Positions 9,078-20,501 of a stretch of 64,000 nucleotides of DNA are shown here, in pieces. Position numbers and translations under genes: made by a program. Source of the DNA: Vesta saturnalis (lineage: Eukaryota; Arthropoda; Insecta; Coleoptera; Lampyridae); the NCBI GenBank assembly GCA_036346205.1, contig JARFJB010000987.1, positions 1,652,501 to 1,716,500 of the forward strand, in the 5' to 3' direction. Under the pieces are notes generated by a model. The model searched no databases. It had not been told where the DNA came from and saw nothing but the letters and a program-made list of their open reading frames with translations. The number at the start of each line of letters is the position of its first letter. Positions within the stretch are counted from its first letter, which is position 1.

Positions 9078-10125
9078 TGTATGTATGTATGTATGTATGT
9101 ATTGCACTTATGGAAGACTTTGAAGACCAAGCGGTATCCGCTACTACTTTCGTAGTTTGGCCACACGGCAAGCATAAGCTAGATGAATTCCTAGATCATC
9201 TAAATAGCCGCGAATCCTGCATAAAATTCACAATGGAATTGGAGTCGGAGCAAAAACTGCCATTACTGGATATACTTGTATACAGGAATCACGCCACTTT
9301 CACGACAACTATATACAGGAAACCTACCCACACGGGGAGGTACCTACACTACAACTCCAATCACCACAAAAACGTGAAGTTATCCGTGGTAAAATGCTTG
9401 TACGATAGATCGATAACGAGAGAAACACGGAAGAACATCAATCGGCCCTTCTCAGGGCCACCAAACACGTATCGACACACAAAAAAAATTATATGCTCAG
9501 AACAAGAGGACATGGACAAACAAAAAGAAAATATCGCTAAAACACTAAAAGAAAATGGCTACCCCGGTCTAACACCTAACCTAAACAGGCAAAGGGTAAC
9601 CGAAAAAGAAGAACCTAAATATACAGCGATAATGCCATATATAAAAGGACAAAATAGGAAGGATAGACAGCAAATACAACATACGCACTGCCTTCAAATC
9701 GACCAAAACGCTCAGGGGAATACTAATCAAAACCAAACCCCACAATGAAGATAAGAATTCCAAGAATTGTGTATGCAACCTACCATGGGAATACGGCAGA
9801 GCATACTTAGCAGAGAGCTGTAAACCATTCAAAGTGAGAACTCAGGAACATAAGAACAACGTCCGTAAGGGCAAATCAAAGAAATCTAGAATCGCCGAAC
9901 ATGTCTGGAACGAAGACCACCGCATCCAATGGGATAACATACAAATAGTGGCAAAGGACGAGAACACAACTCGTCGGAAACTCAAAGAAGCCACATACAT
10001 CGCACTAGCAGAAAATGCAATAAGCCAAGCTAGTATGGAAATGAAACCCACATGGATATCAATAACGCGCGAAGAGCTTAAGCGCAATAGACCTGCGCAA
10101 TCAGTTACGGCGCAACGTGCGCAAT
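8780..10125 (+). pseudogene. Penelope-like element: reverse transcriptase plus GIY-YIG endonuclease remnant
   Basis: The RT core is read in several frames. MVSFDIVSLFTNVP (near 8808) is the Penelope-type motif. A damaged block with RTTYFQVEDRFYQQEFGM (near 8957) leads to MGS and SNIY. Then come MEDFEDQA, LDEFLDHLNS, IKFTMELESEQKLPLLDI and TIYRKPTHTGRYLHYNSNHH (9100-9390), the diagnostic Penelope C-terminal RT block, and then ENGYPG. The endonuclease part follows: a decayed NCVCNLP---YLAE equivalent of GIY-YIG (near 9760), VRTQEHKNNV, SRIAEHVWNEDHRIQW and RRKLKEATYIALAENAISQ (9834-10060). A (TATG)n expansion interrupts the palm domain. Frameshifts near 8890 and 9745 make it inactive. In the family the RT primes at a GIY-YIG nick. 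Confidence 0.9.
9047..9102. repeat. (ATGT)n microsatellite inside the RT
   Basis: About 14 copies of a 4-bp unit, expanded exactly where the RT would read SNIY-MEDFE. It reads VCMY in the open frame and keeps that frame open. Confidence 0.95.
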
Positions 10126-10150
10126 AAACTTCTTCGCAACCACGAAAAAG

Positions 10151-10153
<3 letters not shown>

Positions 10154-10209
<56 letters not shown>
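10154..10209. repeat. (TA)n microsatellite
   Basis: 56 bp of TA, starting about 30 bp downstream of the end of the Penelope-like coding region. Confidence 0.97.
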
Positions 10210-10212
<3 letters not shown>

Positions 10213-10540
10213 GGTTCCGAAACGTCACGCTCAAAAAAGCAAAAACTGTGGAAATAGGCCGATCAACTTAACTAATAAGCGTAACGTGGTTTTGTGAATA
10301 CGTTTTTTGGATATCGTTTAAGAATTCCCACCCGTGTGAACAAATTTTCTCTTATACGTTAAGAAAGGAACATCACTTAAAAGGCTTAATACAAATTAAA
10401 TTATTTCAAAACTAACGTAAGTATATGTAAAGATAAATAACATTAAGGAATTAAAAACATCATAAGATTATTAATTAATGGTTTCTGTAACGGTTATTTA
10501 ACTTAAAATGTCATATTAGGACGTGTTCGCCCTAATAGGT
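10210..10540. other. No gene recognised
   Basis: AT-rich spacer between the microsatellite and the GC-rich repeat. Nothing seen. Confidence 0.4.
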
Positions 10541-11345
10541 TGATGCGAGATGAGAAACAGACTTCTTTACAAAAACACTATCTATCAGGGCGCAGTCCTG
10601 TCCTACAAGAACCTCCTTATTAGAATACAATTTTGTATGACGGGGCGAAGGCCTACAGCTGTAAGATTAAGTTAGAACCCGCATACAAATGCACCAAGGG
10701 GGCCACGATAGGGGCTAAGCTCTACACTTGTCTTATAAGGTTAAGGTCCCTATGCCATCTCCAGCCAGGGGGGCGAGGACCCGAGAACAAGTTGCGAAGC
10801 CCTACACGTGTCTTACGAGGATCTCCTTATTAGAAATACAACGTTTTCTCGTATAGGTAAAAGATCATCCAATAGCATATGACCATTTAGACAATAGGAT
10901 GGATAATTTTAATAATAATATCTTATATGGGTAATTATGCAATTTCCAACATTGTATGCGTGTGCGTTTGCCTAACCTCCAGGGGGTACTAGTCTTAATA
11001 CAACCAAAGGACCTTAAACTTAGCCCAAGTCCAAGACCAGCTCCAGCCCCGACCCCAAGACCAGCTCCAGGTCCAGCCCCCAGCACCAAGACCAACCCAG
11101 CCCCTGACGTGAGCATGTGCAAAAAAGACTGTAATTAGGGTTGACCTTCGAAAAGAAAGGGTGAAAAATACGGTCCCCCACGTGAGCGTATAAAAAATTA
11201 GGGGTGAAAAAATACGTCCTACACGTGAGCGAGTAAAAAATTAGGGGTTGAAAAAGGCCTCCGAAAAGAAACCATAAGGGTGGAAAATATGGTCTCCCAC
11301 GTGGGTGTGTAAAAAAGTGAAAGTGGGCGGGGATTTTGACGTAAA
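10541..11345 (-). repeat. GC-rich modular repeat, copy 1
   Basis: On the minus strand this follows the same order as 31640-32660. First come blocks with the sequence tttcttttcggaggcc and cgtgggagacc. Then comes ccctggaggttaggcaaacg with cgcatacaatgtt, followed by units of about 110-130 bp beginning ttctaataaggag and containing cgtaagacacgtgtag, tcttacagctgtaggcc and ggcccccttggtgc. It stands out by base composition from the AT-rich surroundings. No coding capacity is evident, and its class (satellite, non-autonomous element or viral-derived) is unknown. Confidence 0.75.
11029..11100. repeat. Short CCAAGACCAGCTCCAG minisatellite
   Basis: The 16-bp block ccaagaccagctccag occurs at 11031 and again 24 bp later, with further partial copies (ccagcccc, ccaagacc). 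It is present in copy 1 of the GC-rich repeat but not at the matching place in copy 2, so it is a local expansion. Confidence 0.75.
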
Positions 11346-12132
11346 AAAAGTGGTGGGGCAAGTGTTCTACTTCTGTTGCATATGCAATAATTAATATTGG
11401 AATGACTTTTGGAGGAATCACTCCATTTACGTCATATTACAATTTCAAGATACCAACCTTAGAATTTAAATTTTCTAATACACCAACAAATATCTACGTC
11501 ATTTTATTAAGTTTGAAAAGTGATTGTGTTTTGTTTTGAAATACGAAAAATTAAGTGTAGACGCCATAAGAAAAAGGCAGGTTAACGTCTACAAGCATAA
11601 CCATCTTATCCGTGCGTATGCTTCGTTTAAGCTTATTGAAAAGATTATCAGTTTTGTAAATTTAAATAATACGATGGTATGTAAACAAGTGTACAGCGAT
11701 TATTGAGTATTTCAAAACTTAGATCGTCCAAGCAGGAATTCCCAATTTTTTCTTGCCTCTTTTGAAAGAATGAGTTTCTTCATGGATTCCCGTATATCTT
11801 TCTTTATTATTAACAAAAGTTTAGAAAAAGTTGGTTTTTCCTAAACCTGGAAATAAATGCTTTCACAACATTTCGTTGATTTAGCATATATTTCAAACCC
11901 TACAAAAGGTCCTTAGGGCCCTTAAAAAAGTGTTCTGACATAGATTTCCCGCTGAACCCAAATATGAAATAAAAAAGTATGGTTCCTACTTCAAATTTCA
12001 AAGGCAGGCTCTATAGGAACCTTTTAGGACACAATCTGATATTAACATTTGAGTTCCCGTGAAAAATGACTAAAGGAACTTTTTTCCAGTTTATATTTAT
12101 CAATGCACCGAATAATTTGTGGTTCTAATAGG
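11346..12132. other. No gene recognised
   Basis: AT-rich DNA. The 60-codon ORF at 11524-11706 has no recognisable motif. Confidence 0.4.
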
Positions 12133-14230
12133 CATCACCTGTGATTCACTAAAGTCCAGTTATGCATGCTATTCTAAAAAAGTAGTAAATTTTGTTTTGT
12201 CATATTTATTTTCAATATATTTTATTACGTAGGTTACAACTTAGTTTCTTTTCTGAAAACATTCCAGGTATAAAACGACAACAAAAAAGAAACGTTACAA
12301 AAAATAAGCTTATAATAACATTATAAGTATCAAGTTAGTGTCTTTTTTGGAAGCATTCCAAAAATAACGCGGGTAAATTTGGACACTCATGGAAACCAGT
12401 TTAGCCTTTTTTGCTGCTACTTTGGATTTTTGATGAAGTCCATGTTGTAGGTCATAACACCCGACACATCGGTTTCTCTTTTTTCGATTAGCTCTAGTTT
12501 TTTCAACCACCTGCTTCAATACGTGTTTGTTTTGTTTCTTGTTTTTGTTTTCATTATCTACAAGCAAACCTGTCACAATTACTTCTTTAAAATTTGCTAT
12601 TGGAATTTTTTTTGTTCGATAGTTGGTATAAGATAAGAGCGTTAACAACGGACGTACCAAATAAAATATATAGACAATTTCTCCTTTGCGATTATTTTTA
12701 TTTGTGTTGACCATGTTTAGTGTATGCCTCGTACTAATAAACCTAACCGATCATTTGTCTTTCCAGTTGCCAATGAACCTGCCATTTTTTCATTTTCTTT
12801 TCGTCCAAAATTAACCTTGGTACTCACAAATTCACAAATTTTCGCAATGTACCAACGGCATGTGTTTTTCTTTCTAAGTTTGAGATTGTTATAGTGGTTG
12901 CCTGCCACTAGAGTGCGTCCACTATCAAGATAATCCTTCATTAAATTTAAAACCACTGTGTTGCTACTACGTCCTGCAGTTACCGTATTACTTTTCCCTT
13001 TATAAATTTTTGTTTCATAGGTGTATCCGCTTTCGTCACATAGCTTGAAAATTTTTACTCCATATTTCGATGCTTTCCTTGGAATATATTGCCTAAACAG
13101 TAACCGACCCATGAATGGTACCATTGATTCATCAATTGATACTACCTCTCCCGGAACTTTTAATTATTTAAATTTTTTTGTCAGTGCGTCTGTACGAGGT
13201 TTAATTTTATACAAGCGGTTTTCTTATTCGCTGTCTTATTATCGGTAAAATGGAGGAACGGCAATAAGTCTTGGAATCTATTTTTCGCCATAATATATCG
13301 AAACAATGACGATACAGAAATTTACAGTACCAATAGCCTGTTATTTTTGGCAATTTAGATAATCCCATATACAATAAAATCGTAAAAAACCTTTCTTCAG
13401 TAGAAACATATTTCTAATTTTGTTTGTATCTTCTAGCATTCCTATTTGGTTTCAAAACCATCAAATCTACAATATCTGAATCCACGATAAGTCTGAAAAT
13501 ATCCACAGGTCTTAATTTAGAAGGGACATTTATTTTGGCTAAATCAGTAAAAGTAAACTGCTTCAAAGATGTTCCATCTACTTCATTCCATCGATTTATG
13601 GTCGGTTGATTAATATCTTCTGCTATTTTCGTCTATTTCGGTTTCTTCTTCAGACTCTGTTTCTAATTCAGAGGAAGGCTCATACTATGATTCAGAAGGA
13701 GGGAATGGCCCCGCGTCGTCAGTTTCTAAGACTACCTCTTCTACCCCACTTCTTTCTACGAGCCTATTATCTTCATTCTTCTGTACCGTCACCTCATTCT
13801 GAATGCTCTGATGATCTAAGCCTGGAAGTATAAACATGCTTTACTAACCTGTTGGTTCATGTAAATAACCTCCAAATTCGTTACCTCTAGATGATTGCCC
13901 ACTACTGTCTCCAGCGAACTCATAATCCTCATCCTTTTCAGTTACATTGTCATCTGACTGCTTTGTAGGTTTGATTCTGGAGACAAAAAATTCTTCTTAC
14001 TACCTAACCTATTTTATTTTTTATTGTCTCGGCTCATCAAAATGCCTTACCTTCCGACTCCAGCTTATGATACCATTTAAGTAATTTTGCTTCTTCTTTT
14101 GGGTCCATAATTTATAAAATAAACACACTTGCACCACGAAATAATCCAATGATTACGGAAGAAACGTTCTGTAAACACGTATAAAACAATACCAAGGTTC
14201 ACTTGTGTTCCAAGTGTATCACCGGTGATC
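12133..14230. mobile_element. Candidate limits of the piggyBac element
   Basis: catcacctgtgattcac at 12133-12149 is an imperfect inverted match to gtgtatcaccggtgatc at 14214-14230, and the two bracket the piggyBac-like coding region. I see no flanking TTAA pair, so these may be subterminal repeats or a coincidence. Confidence 0.3.
12310..14110 (-). pseudogene. piggyBac-like transposase, degraded
   Basis: The minus-strand reading starts MDPKEEAKLLKWYHKLE (near 14108). An acidic stretch follows, then LRPVDIFRLIVDSDIVDLMV (near 13510), EERFFTILLYMGLSKLPKI (near 13390) and a frameshifted core with IDESM (near 13140). The 135-codon frame 12717-13124 reads VPFMGRLLFRQYIPRKASKYG, GYTYETKIYKGK, then LVAGNHYNN. 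Family members have LVADN there, so a catalytic Asp is replaced by Gly. The last frame (12310-12714) ends in the basic, Cys-containing tail typical of piggyBac (KKRNRCVGCYDL, AAKKAK). Active enzymes excise precisely and target TTAA. Several stops, frameshifts and the lost Asp show this copy is dead. Confidence 0.85.
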
Positions 14231-16044
14231 AAACAAAAAAACAGTCATAAAACAGCACGCTAACGTATTTTGAAGTGGCCAGCGATATCTGTTTAGTGAA
14301 ATCTGTATTTATAGCTCGATGTCACGCTCGGTACCTAAAGGAATGTGTACAAAATATTTGTCGGTATAGAAGCAGCCAAATCTCATGTATCATCGGTCAC
14401 TCATATGGTAGCAAACGTGTTAAGCCGTTTCCGCTATTCGTATGTAATAGAAAGTTAATTACGATAGATAAAAACGTCCATAAGCGACAGTAAAATGTTA
14501 ATTATAATTATTAATCACCTATCTTCACAAACGTGATTAAAAAACACATTAACGCCTTTTTAGTAACTACTCCATATGCGTTTGTATAAATTAACGCTTT
14601 CATTTTAATTATGCATGTAACGCGTAATTCCGTATGCACGTAAAAATAAGTAAAAAATTTATAGTGATAGTAAACTGCCTTACGATTTTAAGTGAACGTT
14701 TTCCATGCCGCGCCAAACATGCTTACCCTATTGTTATCCCTGTTTAGTGCAGTTTGCTCAAATTATAACGCCTATAACGTAAAGCATTCTTCTTGATTTC
14801 ATTTTGTGAGACTCCACAGCACGGTTCAATTATTTAATTTGGTTTTTTCAACATATCATTACATTTCATACACAATTTTATACTTAGGTGCGCGTTTGGT
14901 TTAAAATGTTCTATTTGCATTAAACATGCGAAATTGAGTGCTGTTTCTTTAATAGGTTGTTGTTTTTCTGCTTTTCTATACTCACGTGGTTTGAGATATC
15001 ACTATTTCCTGTTATGTATTTATAATTACTACATGCATCGGTTTACTATAAATAAACGTGTCCTTGAAAAATAAAGAACGGATTAATTTACGTTGCTCTT
15101 AAGTGGTGTTCACCCTTTTTACAGAGTTTATATGTCGCTCTATGTTTGTTTTATTCTACTTATTTTAATAATTTTATTCACAAAATTATCTAATTATAAA
15201 GAAGGCCACAAAAGGATTAATATTTACAAATTCTATTATTGCAACGTTTTAATAATGTTTTGCAGTAACTTGTTGCATATTGGTTTATCATTAGTCTTTA
15301 ACATCACTTTCTTCAGTAAAGCTTTAAGATTAATTAAAGAATACTACTTAATAGTGGTAATAGTAGTTATAATTTATTTCTAGTACATTGGTTATGTATT
15401 CTATTTGTTGATTAATATCTCGAAATAAGTCAAGTAGCTTGTTTGTTGTGTCAATTGACATTACATAGGATAAAATACTTCGTTTAACCTTCACTAAATA
15501 TTGTTTTTAAATTGTGTTATGGCATAATCCATCATTAATATTTGTTTTTGTTGTTAACAGCATATTATGTAATGCAATTATCCAAAAGAATATTAAAAAT
15601 GATATGGAATGGCACTGGCGTCACCATTGTAGTTTTACATGACATCTTGTCAATAACTTGTGCAATACCTTTAGAAATTATTCATACAATTGAATTGCAT
15701 TTACAAAACATTTACGAACAGAAATCGTCCAGTTGTTTTAGCATGATGTGCGTATTTTTTTTACTTTTCGAAAAATATCTCTCAAATTAATAAAATCTAT
15801 AATTATAATAGAATGTTAAGATCAGTTTACACAAAATCACAGCGTCTAGAATTTTCCTTGTTATGATTTCTTGTGCCACCTGTGGGAGAACACTAGAGTT
15901 TATCGTTTGCTGTAGAATATAAAAAGAAAGAAGAAAAAGGCACGTATTTCATTCCTAAGAGGGCTCTGAGCTTTGAGCTCCTTCAGCCACAATCATGGAT
16001 TCAGCATACATACATACATTACGTATATGCATGGTAGGATTAAG
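14231..16044. other. No gene recognised
   Basis: AT-rich DNA with ORFs at 14275-14493, 15093-15383 and 15542-15790. The 15093 ORF is strongly hydrophobic (several Leu/Ile/Val-rich stretches), but such strings are common in AT-rich noncoding DNA and no conserved motif or copy supports a gene. Confidence 0.35.
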
Positions 16045-16268
16045 GATGGTGTGGTTAGGATAGGATCTGAAGGAACAGTTAGGGTTCTGAAAAATACTAC
16101 CAGCATTCGCTTAAGTAGTTGCACATGGTGTGCATATACGCAGTGACCATGCCGCTACATGTATGAGGAAAACTCCCTGAAAAACTCATACAAGGTAGAC
16201 GGTAACGGAATCGAACCCATTATCCGAATGCTAAGCAAGTCGTGTCACCACTACGCTGCCAGCTCGGT
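16045..16268 (-). mobile_element. tRNA-derived SINE, copy 1
   Basis: The minus-strand head (16198-16266) resembles a tRNA, with box A tggcagcgtagtgg, anticodon region gcttagcattc (loop with AGC) and box B gggttcgattcc. The body downstream on the minus strand matches 34212-34437, sharing tgtagcggcatggtcac, the gcgaatgctgg block and cctgatccta/cagatccta-type sequence. An AT-rich tail and a (TA)n tract lie on the outside. It has no protein and would have depended on a LINE for mobility. Confidence 0.8.
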
Positions 16269-16383
16269 ATAGAATGTAACAAAATCCAGTTCTTAAATAG
16301 GCGCATACGATTATTAGATTACGTTAATCTGGACCCTCTTGTAAAATTTGAGGTCGAGCTACAATTCTTCACTTTTTTTGCTA

Positions 16384-16386
<3 letters not shown>

Positions 16387-16448
<62 letters not shown>
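16387..16448. repeat. (TA)n microsatellite
   Basis: 62 bp of TA about 120 bp beyond the SINE head. Confidence 0.97.
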
Positions 16449-16453
<5 letters not shown>

Positions 16454-16972
16454 TCGGAGATGTCTACAGTAAGTTTCAGCAGTAGCACAACCCGAAGATA
16501 TCCGATCAGAAATATCAAAAGTGTATTACTGTTCAGTCCATTGAGTTAGTATAGGATTAGGAGAAGATAGCAATTTTAAACATAGGTTGCACTAGGCGGG
16601 GCGGGGCTATTGTCATACACAAATTCCCACTTTTCCAGGTTTGTACTTGGAAATAGAAATCACTGGTTCTGCTTATTAGTATTTTCAACGTAATAGAATA
16701 CCTATATCTTTCTGATCACCTTTCTTATTAATTGCAGTATGAATAAGTGTATGCAAGCAATGTGATGAATAGTTAAATATTTTAAATTCAAATACGTATA
16801 CATTTATTCCCTCAAAAAAAAACAACCTAATGTCTGTTACTTTTAGACAAGTAATCGCTTGCACTGAAAGTAATATGACATTGTTAATAATGTGAATCAC
16901 ATGTGTATGCAAAGAACTAGCCTATGAAATGTTACACATGTTTGTTTATTGTCTACGCCGCTTCGAGTACTA
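16449..16972. other. No gene recognised
   Basis: AT-rich spacer. Nothing seen. Confidence 0.4.
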
Positions 16973-17394
16973 TACCGTGCGTTCGTAACATAGCGGATAA
17001 ATTCAATCAAAGTTCGAATGGGAGTTTAGGAAGAAAACACTCGGACCCGTCTATTTTTATTTTCAATTTAGAATTTTTTTTACGTAAAAGTGTGTCAAGA
17101 AAAGGATATGTCGTCATCGACATTTTTTTTAAACATCGACCCCCATTTTTTATTGCAGAATTAGAAAGGGTACATCTTTTTACGCCGACAAAGTAAATAT
17201 CCTAGAAAATATTGAATAAAAATTGTCGTAAACATTAAAAATGAGAAATTTCATTGTCAATGTAAGAAACGTTAATTTTGTTAAAATTATTTTAATTATT
17301 TGCACATTAGCAACTTGTGTTTAGCTTTTTGATAGACAACAGCATTGTTATCGTGTGTTTATCTTGTAACTACTTTACCGATATTTTGTGAAAC

Positions 17395-18063
17395 ATGAGG
17401 AAATTAAGCGAATGTGAAAGAATTGAAATCTTGTGCATGCTTGGTTTCGGAGATAGGTCGCACACTCAATCAGAAGTGGTTGCGTTGTTTAATACAACTC
17501 ACCCTGATGCGAAATTCCGGGAATTTGGACATGTTCGGGATATCATAAAATATGGTGGAAAGTCGATAAGTGAAGAAGATCAGTTGAACATTGTGTTAGC
17601 AGTGCAAGATATTCTAATACCACCATTACGGGCACAGTTAATAATATTAGTGTAGCGCGATATACTGTGCATAAAGTGTTGAAAAGAGAGAAGTTCCATC
17701 CCTACAAGATACGCTTACTTCACAAGCTGTCGGAAGATGATTTGGATTGACGAAATGAACTTTGTAAACAAATGCAGCAATTATGTTATGGTAACGCCAA
17801 TTTTATAAAAAGAATATTTTTTCCAACAAAGCAACATTTACTTTAGACGGTCATGTGAACAGACCAAATTGTCGTTATTGGGCAACCGAAAATTCTCATG
17901 GGTCACGGAATAGCACACCCAAAACCTTCAAAAATTGAACGTTTGATGCGACATAGTTGACGGAAGACTCATAGGCCCTTACTTCTTCGAGGATACTTTC
18001 ATTGGTGCGAGATATTTAGACTTTCTTCAAAATGACCTCATCCCCGCTCTAATAAATTTGTAC
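17395..18063 (+). pseudogene. Mariner-like transposase, 5' two thirds
   Basis: An 86-codon open frame starts MRKLSECERIEILCMLGFGD and continues HTQSEVVALFNTTHPDAKF, the N-terminal helix-turn-helix region of a widespread arthropod mariner/IS630-like family. Frameshifted downstream are VHKVLKREKFHPYKI (near 17665), the first catalytic segment with ATFTLDGHVNRPNCRYWATE (near 17840), GPYFFED-like sequence (near 17980) and LQNDLIPALINLYP (near 18020). The solo LTR then interrupts it. Beyond the LTR the same frame resumes with an Asp after LYP and EEPD, then a decayed APPH-like block (20506-20550). The C-terminal region is internally deleted. The Met at 17395 fits the usual start of the family. Confidence 0.85.
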
Positions 18064-18067
18064 CCTG

Positions 18068-20501
18068 TGTAACGATATAAACGGGTGGTAGAACGGGATT
18101 ACAGATAAAGTTGGCCTTTTGCCCCGACTAGTCAGCGTACGGGAGTGGGTATGATGTTGATAAATTTTGCACATCCAGAATAGTAAATCGTACGTAAGTC
18201 AATGTAGGGGATGAAGGCGTAATCAGATCGGTTTAGGACGCCAGAATGTTTGGTAGTCAAAATAAGGCACGTCGTGCCAAAATTACGAGTACATAGCGTG
18301 TCTAAACATACAAAAAACATACGCCTACCTACCCGCAATCAATCCCAGGGGTACTGGACAGCAACTCAGCAAACCACCTGAAATAGGGCTTCAAAATAGC
18401 ACTACACGCCTGACAAATAAAAGCGTGTTAATCACTCAATAATGTTACGTTACGTTACTACACCTCAGTGTAAATAATTAGGCATTATATAATAATCTTA
18501 ATAAAACAAAAAAAAAGCACCTTTGTTGAATGCACTCTAAATGAATTAATAATCAATTAGAAGTCAAATAAAACACTGAATATCATTAACGCTATTACTC
18601 AATAAAGAAACTGCCACTTCGTTACGTTAAAACTTAAGCTCCTAAATTACCGGTAAACTTGCAATTTGCAAAAAAACTTTTATGTAACACAAAAGGGGTT
18701 TTCACAGAATTAAAACAATTTTATAAAACCTAAACAAAGCTGTAATAAGATAAGAAAATAATATACATGTATACATACGATAATGCGTATATACGACAAG
18801 ATAACAAATTCTTAATTGGCGACGGGAGGTCTGGCCAGAATTCTGAGTAACGCCGTACTAAATTGCTTAACCTAAATATTTCGTGGATTATTTAACCACA
18901 CTACCTCAGAGTCAATTGCCCTTTAATACAAAAATGAAGAGTGTGAAGGCGGAGCGTCAGAATTATGATTACTTACAATAATTAAACCAAAACAACAACT
19001 TAATTTAAAAGGTACACGACTCCGCTTTCAAACCTTCGTTAACAAAACAAATAATTCAAGGTACACACACAAGAAATCTTGTAAATACTCAATAAAACAC
19101 AATGTTATACTACCTTCCTGTCTAAATTGGCACCTCTTCTGTGTTACAACAATCGAAAATGAACCAGGTGACCGATTACTGCTACTACGGATACGGAATC
19201 TCCCTAGTCTGACACAAGATGATGAGTGATAAGGTTGACTATTTGTTTTTGTACTCAAACGATTCCTTGATTGAATCTCGGTAAAATGTTACTGCATTAA
19301 CTAAAAACTTCTTTTAAAATAGTTTTCTTTACACTACCAATCCAAAAGGTTATTAACTTTATTTAAATAAATATAATTTTAATATTCTGCGAAAGTTTCT
19401 TTGTACTTCAACACGCCCTGCACGGCAATTAAGTGGCACTTCAAGAACGTTAATTTAATAAATCCGCAAAAGCGACATAAACCAATGAGGTCACAGAAGC
19501 ACTAATATAACACGACGGTGATCTCTAGGTAACTTGATTACGTAAAATCGAAATCGGAACTAGGTCTAGTCCTTTGGTGATTGAACAATTTCACTTAAAA
19601 TCCCTTCACAGGTTTTCTTCAAAAAGTAGATAACTACCCTCACAACACGAAAGTTCGTTCGTTAAACACCAAAAGGTCCAATATATCAACGTTCTAATCA
19701 ACCCTTAAGCCGTAACAACAAACGTCACAGTACTACTACTCGGGAGCGCTGTCAGTTTCAGAATCCCAAATTATTACCAAAATCCATCTTGGATTTTGAA
19801 TCCCACTCACAAAAAATCTCATTTAATTTAGTTCCACCAATTAAGAAACGGAAGGAGAAGATTTGATACCCCCTACACACAAACTTCGTTTTCAACCGTA
19901 AGGACTCGATAATTTTCAAAATTCCAAACGTCAGCAGAATCAACATGAAAAGTATCTCTGTATTTTCATTTAAGTTCAAGCAGTTACTCCCACATTCTAT
20001 CTTTATGACTCAAAACCAACATACTCAATATTAAGCTGAACCACTGCAATCACTCGACTTCTTGTCGCCAGAACGATATCAAATACATTTACATCTACAC
20101 TCTTTCTTTAAGTTACTTAATTTTACAAAACTTTTTATTAAATTTTAAGGAAATCTAACGAAATAAACATTATTTAAACTTATATACAACTATATACAAA
20201 TAAAACGTTACTCAACATTCAATAACCGGGGAATAATAATGAAAACAATCTCTCAAGCTTTAAATGTATTATTACGAAAAACTCAATAAATTTAGAAACC
20301 AATTGCCGACGATTTCAAACCTAATTCCTATCATAGTTAATTCCTTAAATTACAGAATAGTAATTCACAAACAAAAAAACTTAAGCTCGAAACACACCAT
20401 CCTTGAAGGTCGCGACACACGTAAAACAAATTCATCCATACAGCTCAACTCAACAGCAAAAATTTGACGGTAAATCGCTAGAAAATCGTAATCCTATCAC
20501 A
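18068..20501. mobile_element. Solo LTR, 2434 bp, inserted in the mariner transposase
   Basis: It starts TGTAACGATATAAACGGG and ends CCTATCACA, so the ends are TG and CA. The 4 bp cctg flank it on both sides (18064-18067 and 20502-20505), and removing it plus one cctg restores continuity of the transposase reading. A homologous copy in the same orientation lies at 22655-25004; the first 300 bp look close to 90% alike by eye, with more divergence later. No gag, pol or env motif is present. The TG/CA ends and 4-bp duplication fit an LTR of a retrovirus-like retrotransposon. It is unusually long for a solo LTR, and the superfamily cannot be fixed without its internal region. Confidence 0.75.

Noticed and set aside
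9581..10234. Minus-strand ORFs over the Penelope-like region
   Set aside because: They are antisense shadows of the plus-strand RT and endonuclease frames.
10956..11138. Pro/Ala/Gly-rich ORFs on both strands
   Set aside because: They come from the CCAAGACCAGCTCCAG minisatellite within the GC-rich repeat.
15093..15383. Hydrophobic 96-codon ORF resembling a membrane protein
   Set aside because: AT-rich noncoding DNA readily gives Leu/Ile/Phe/Val-rich strings; no copy, motif or splice context supports a gene.
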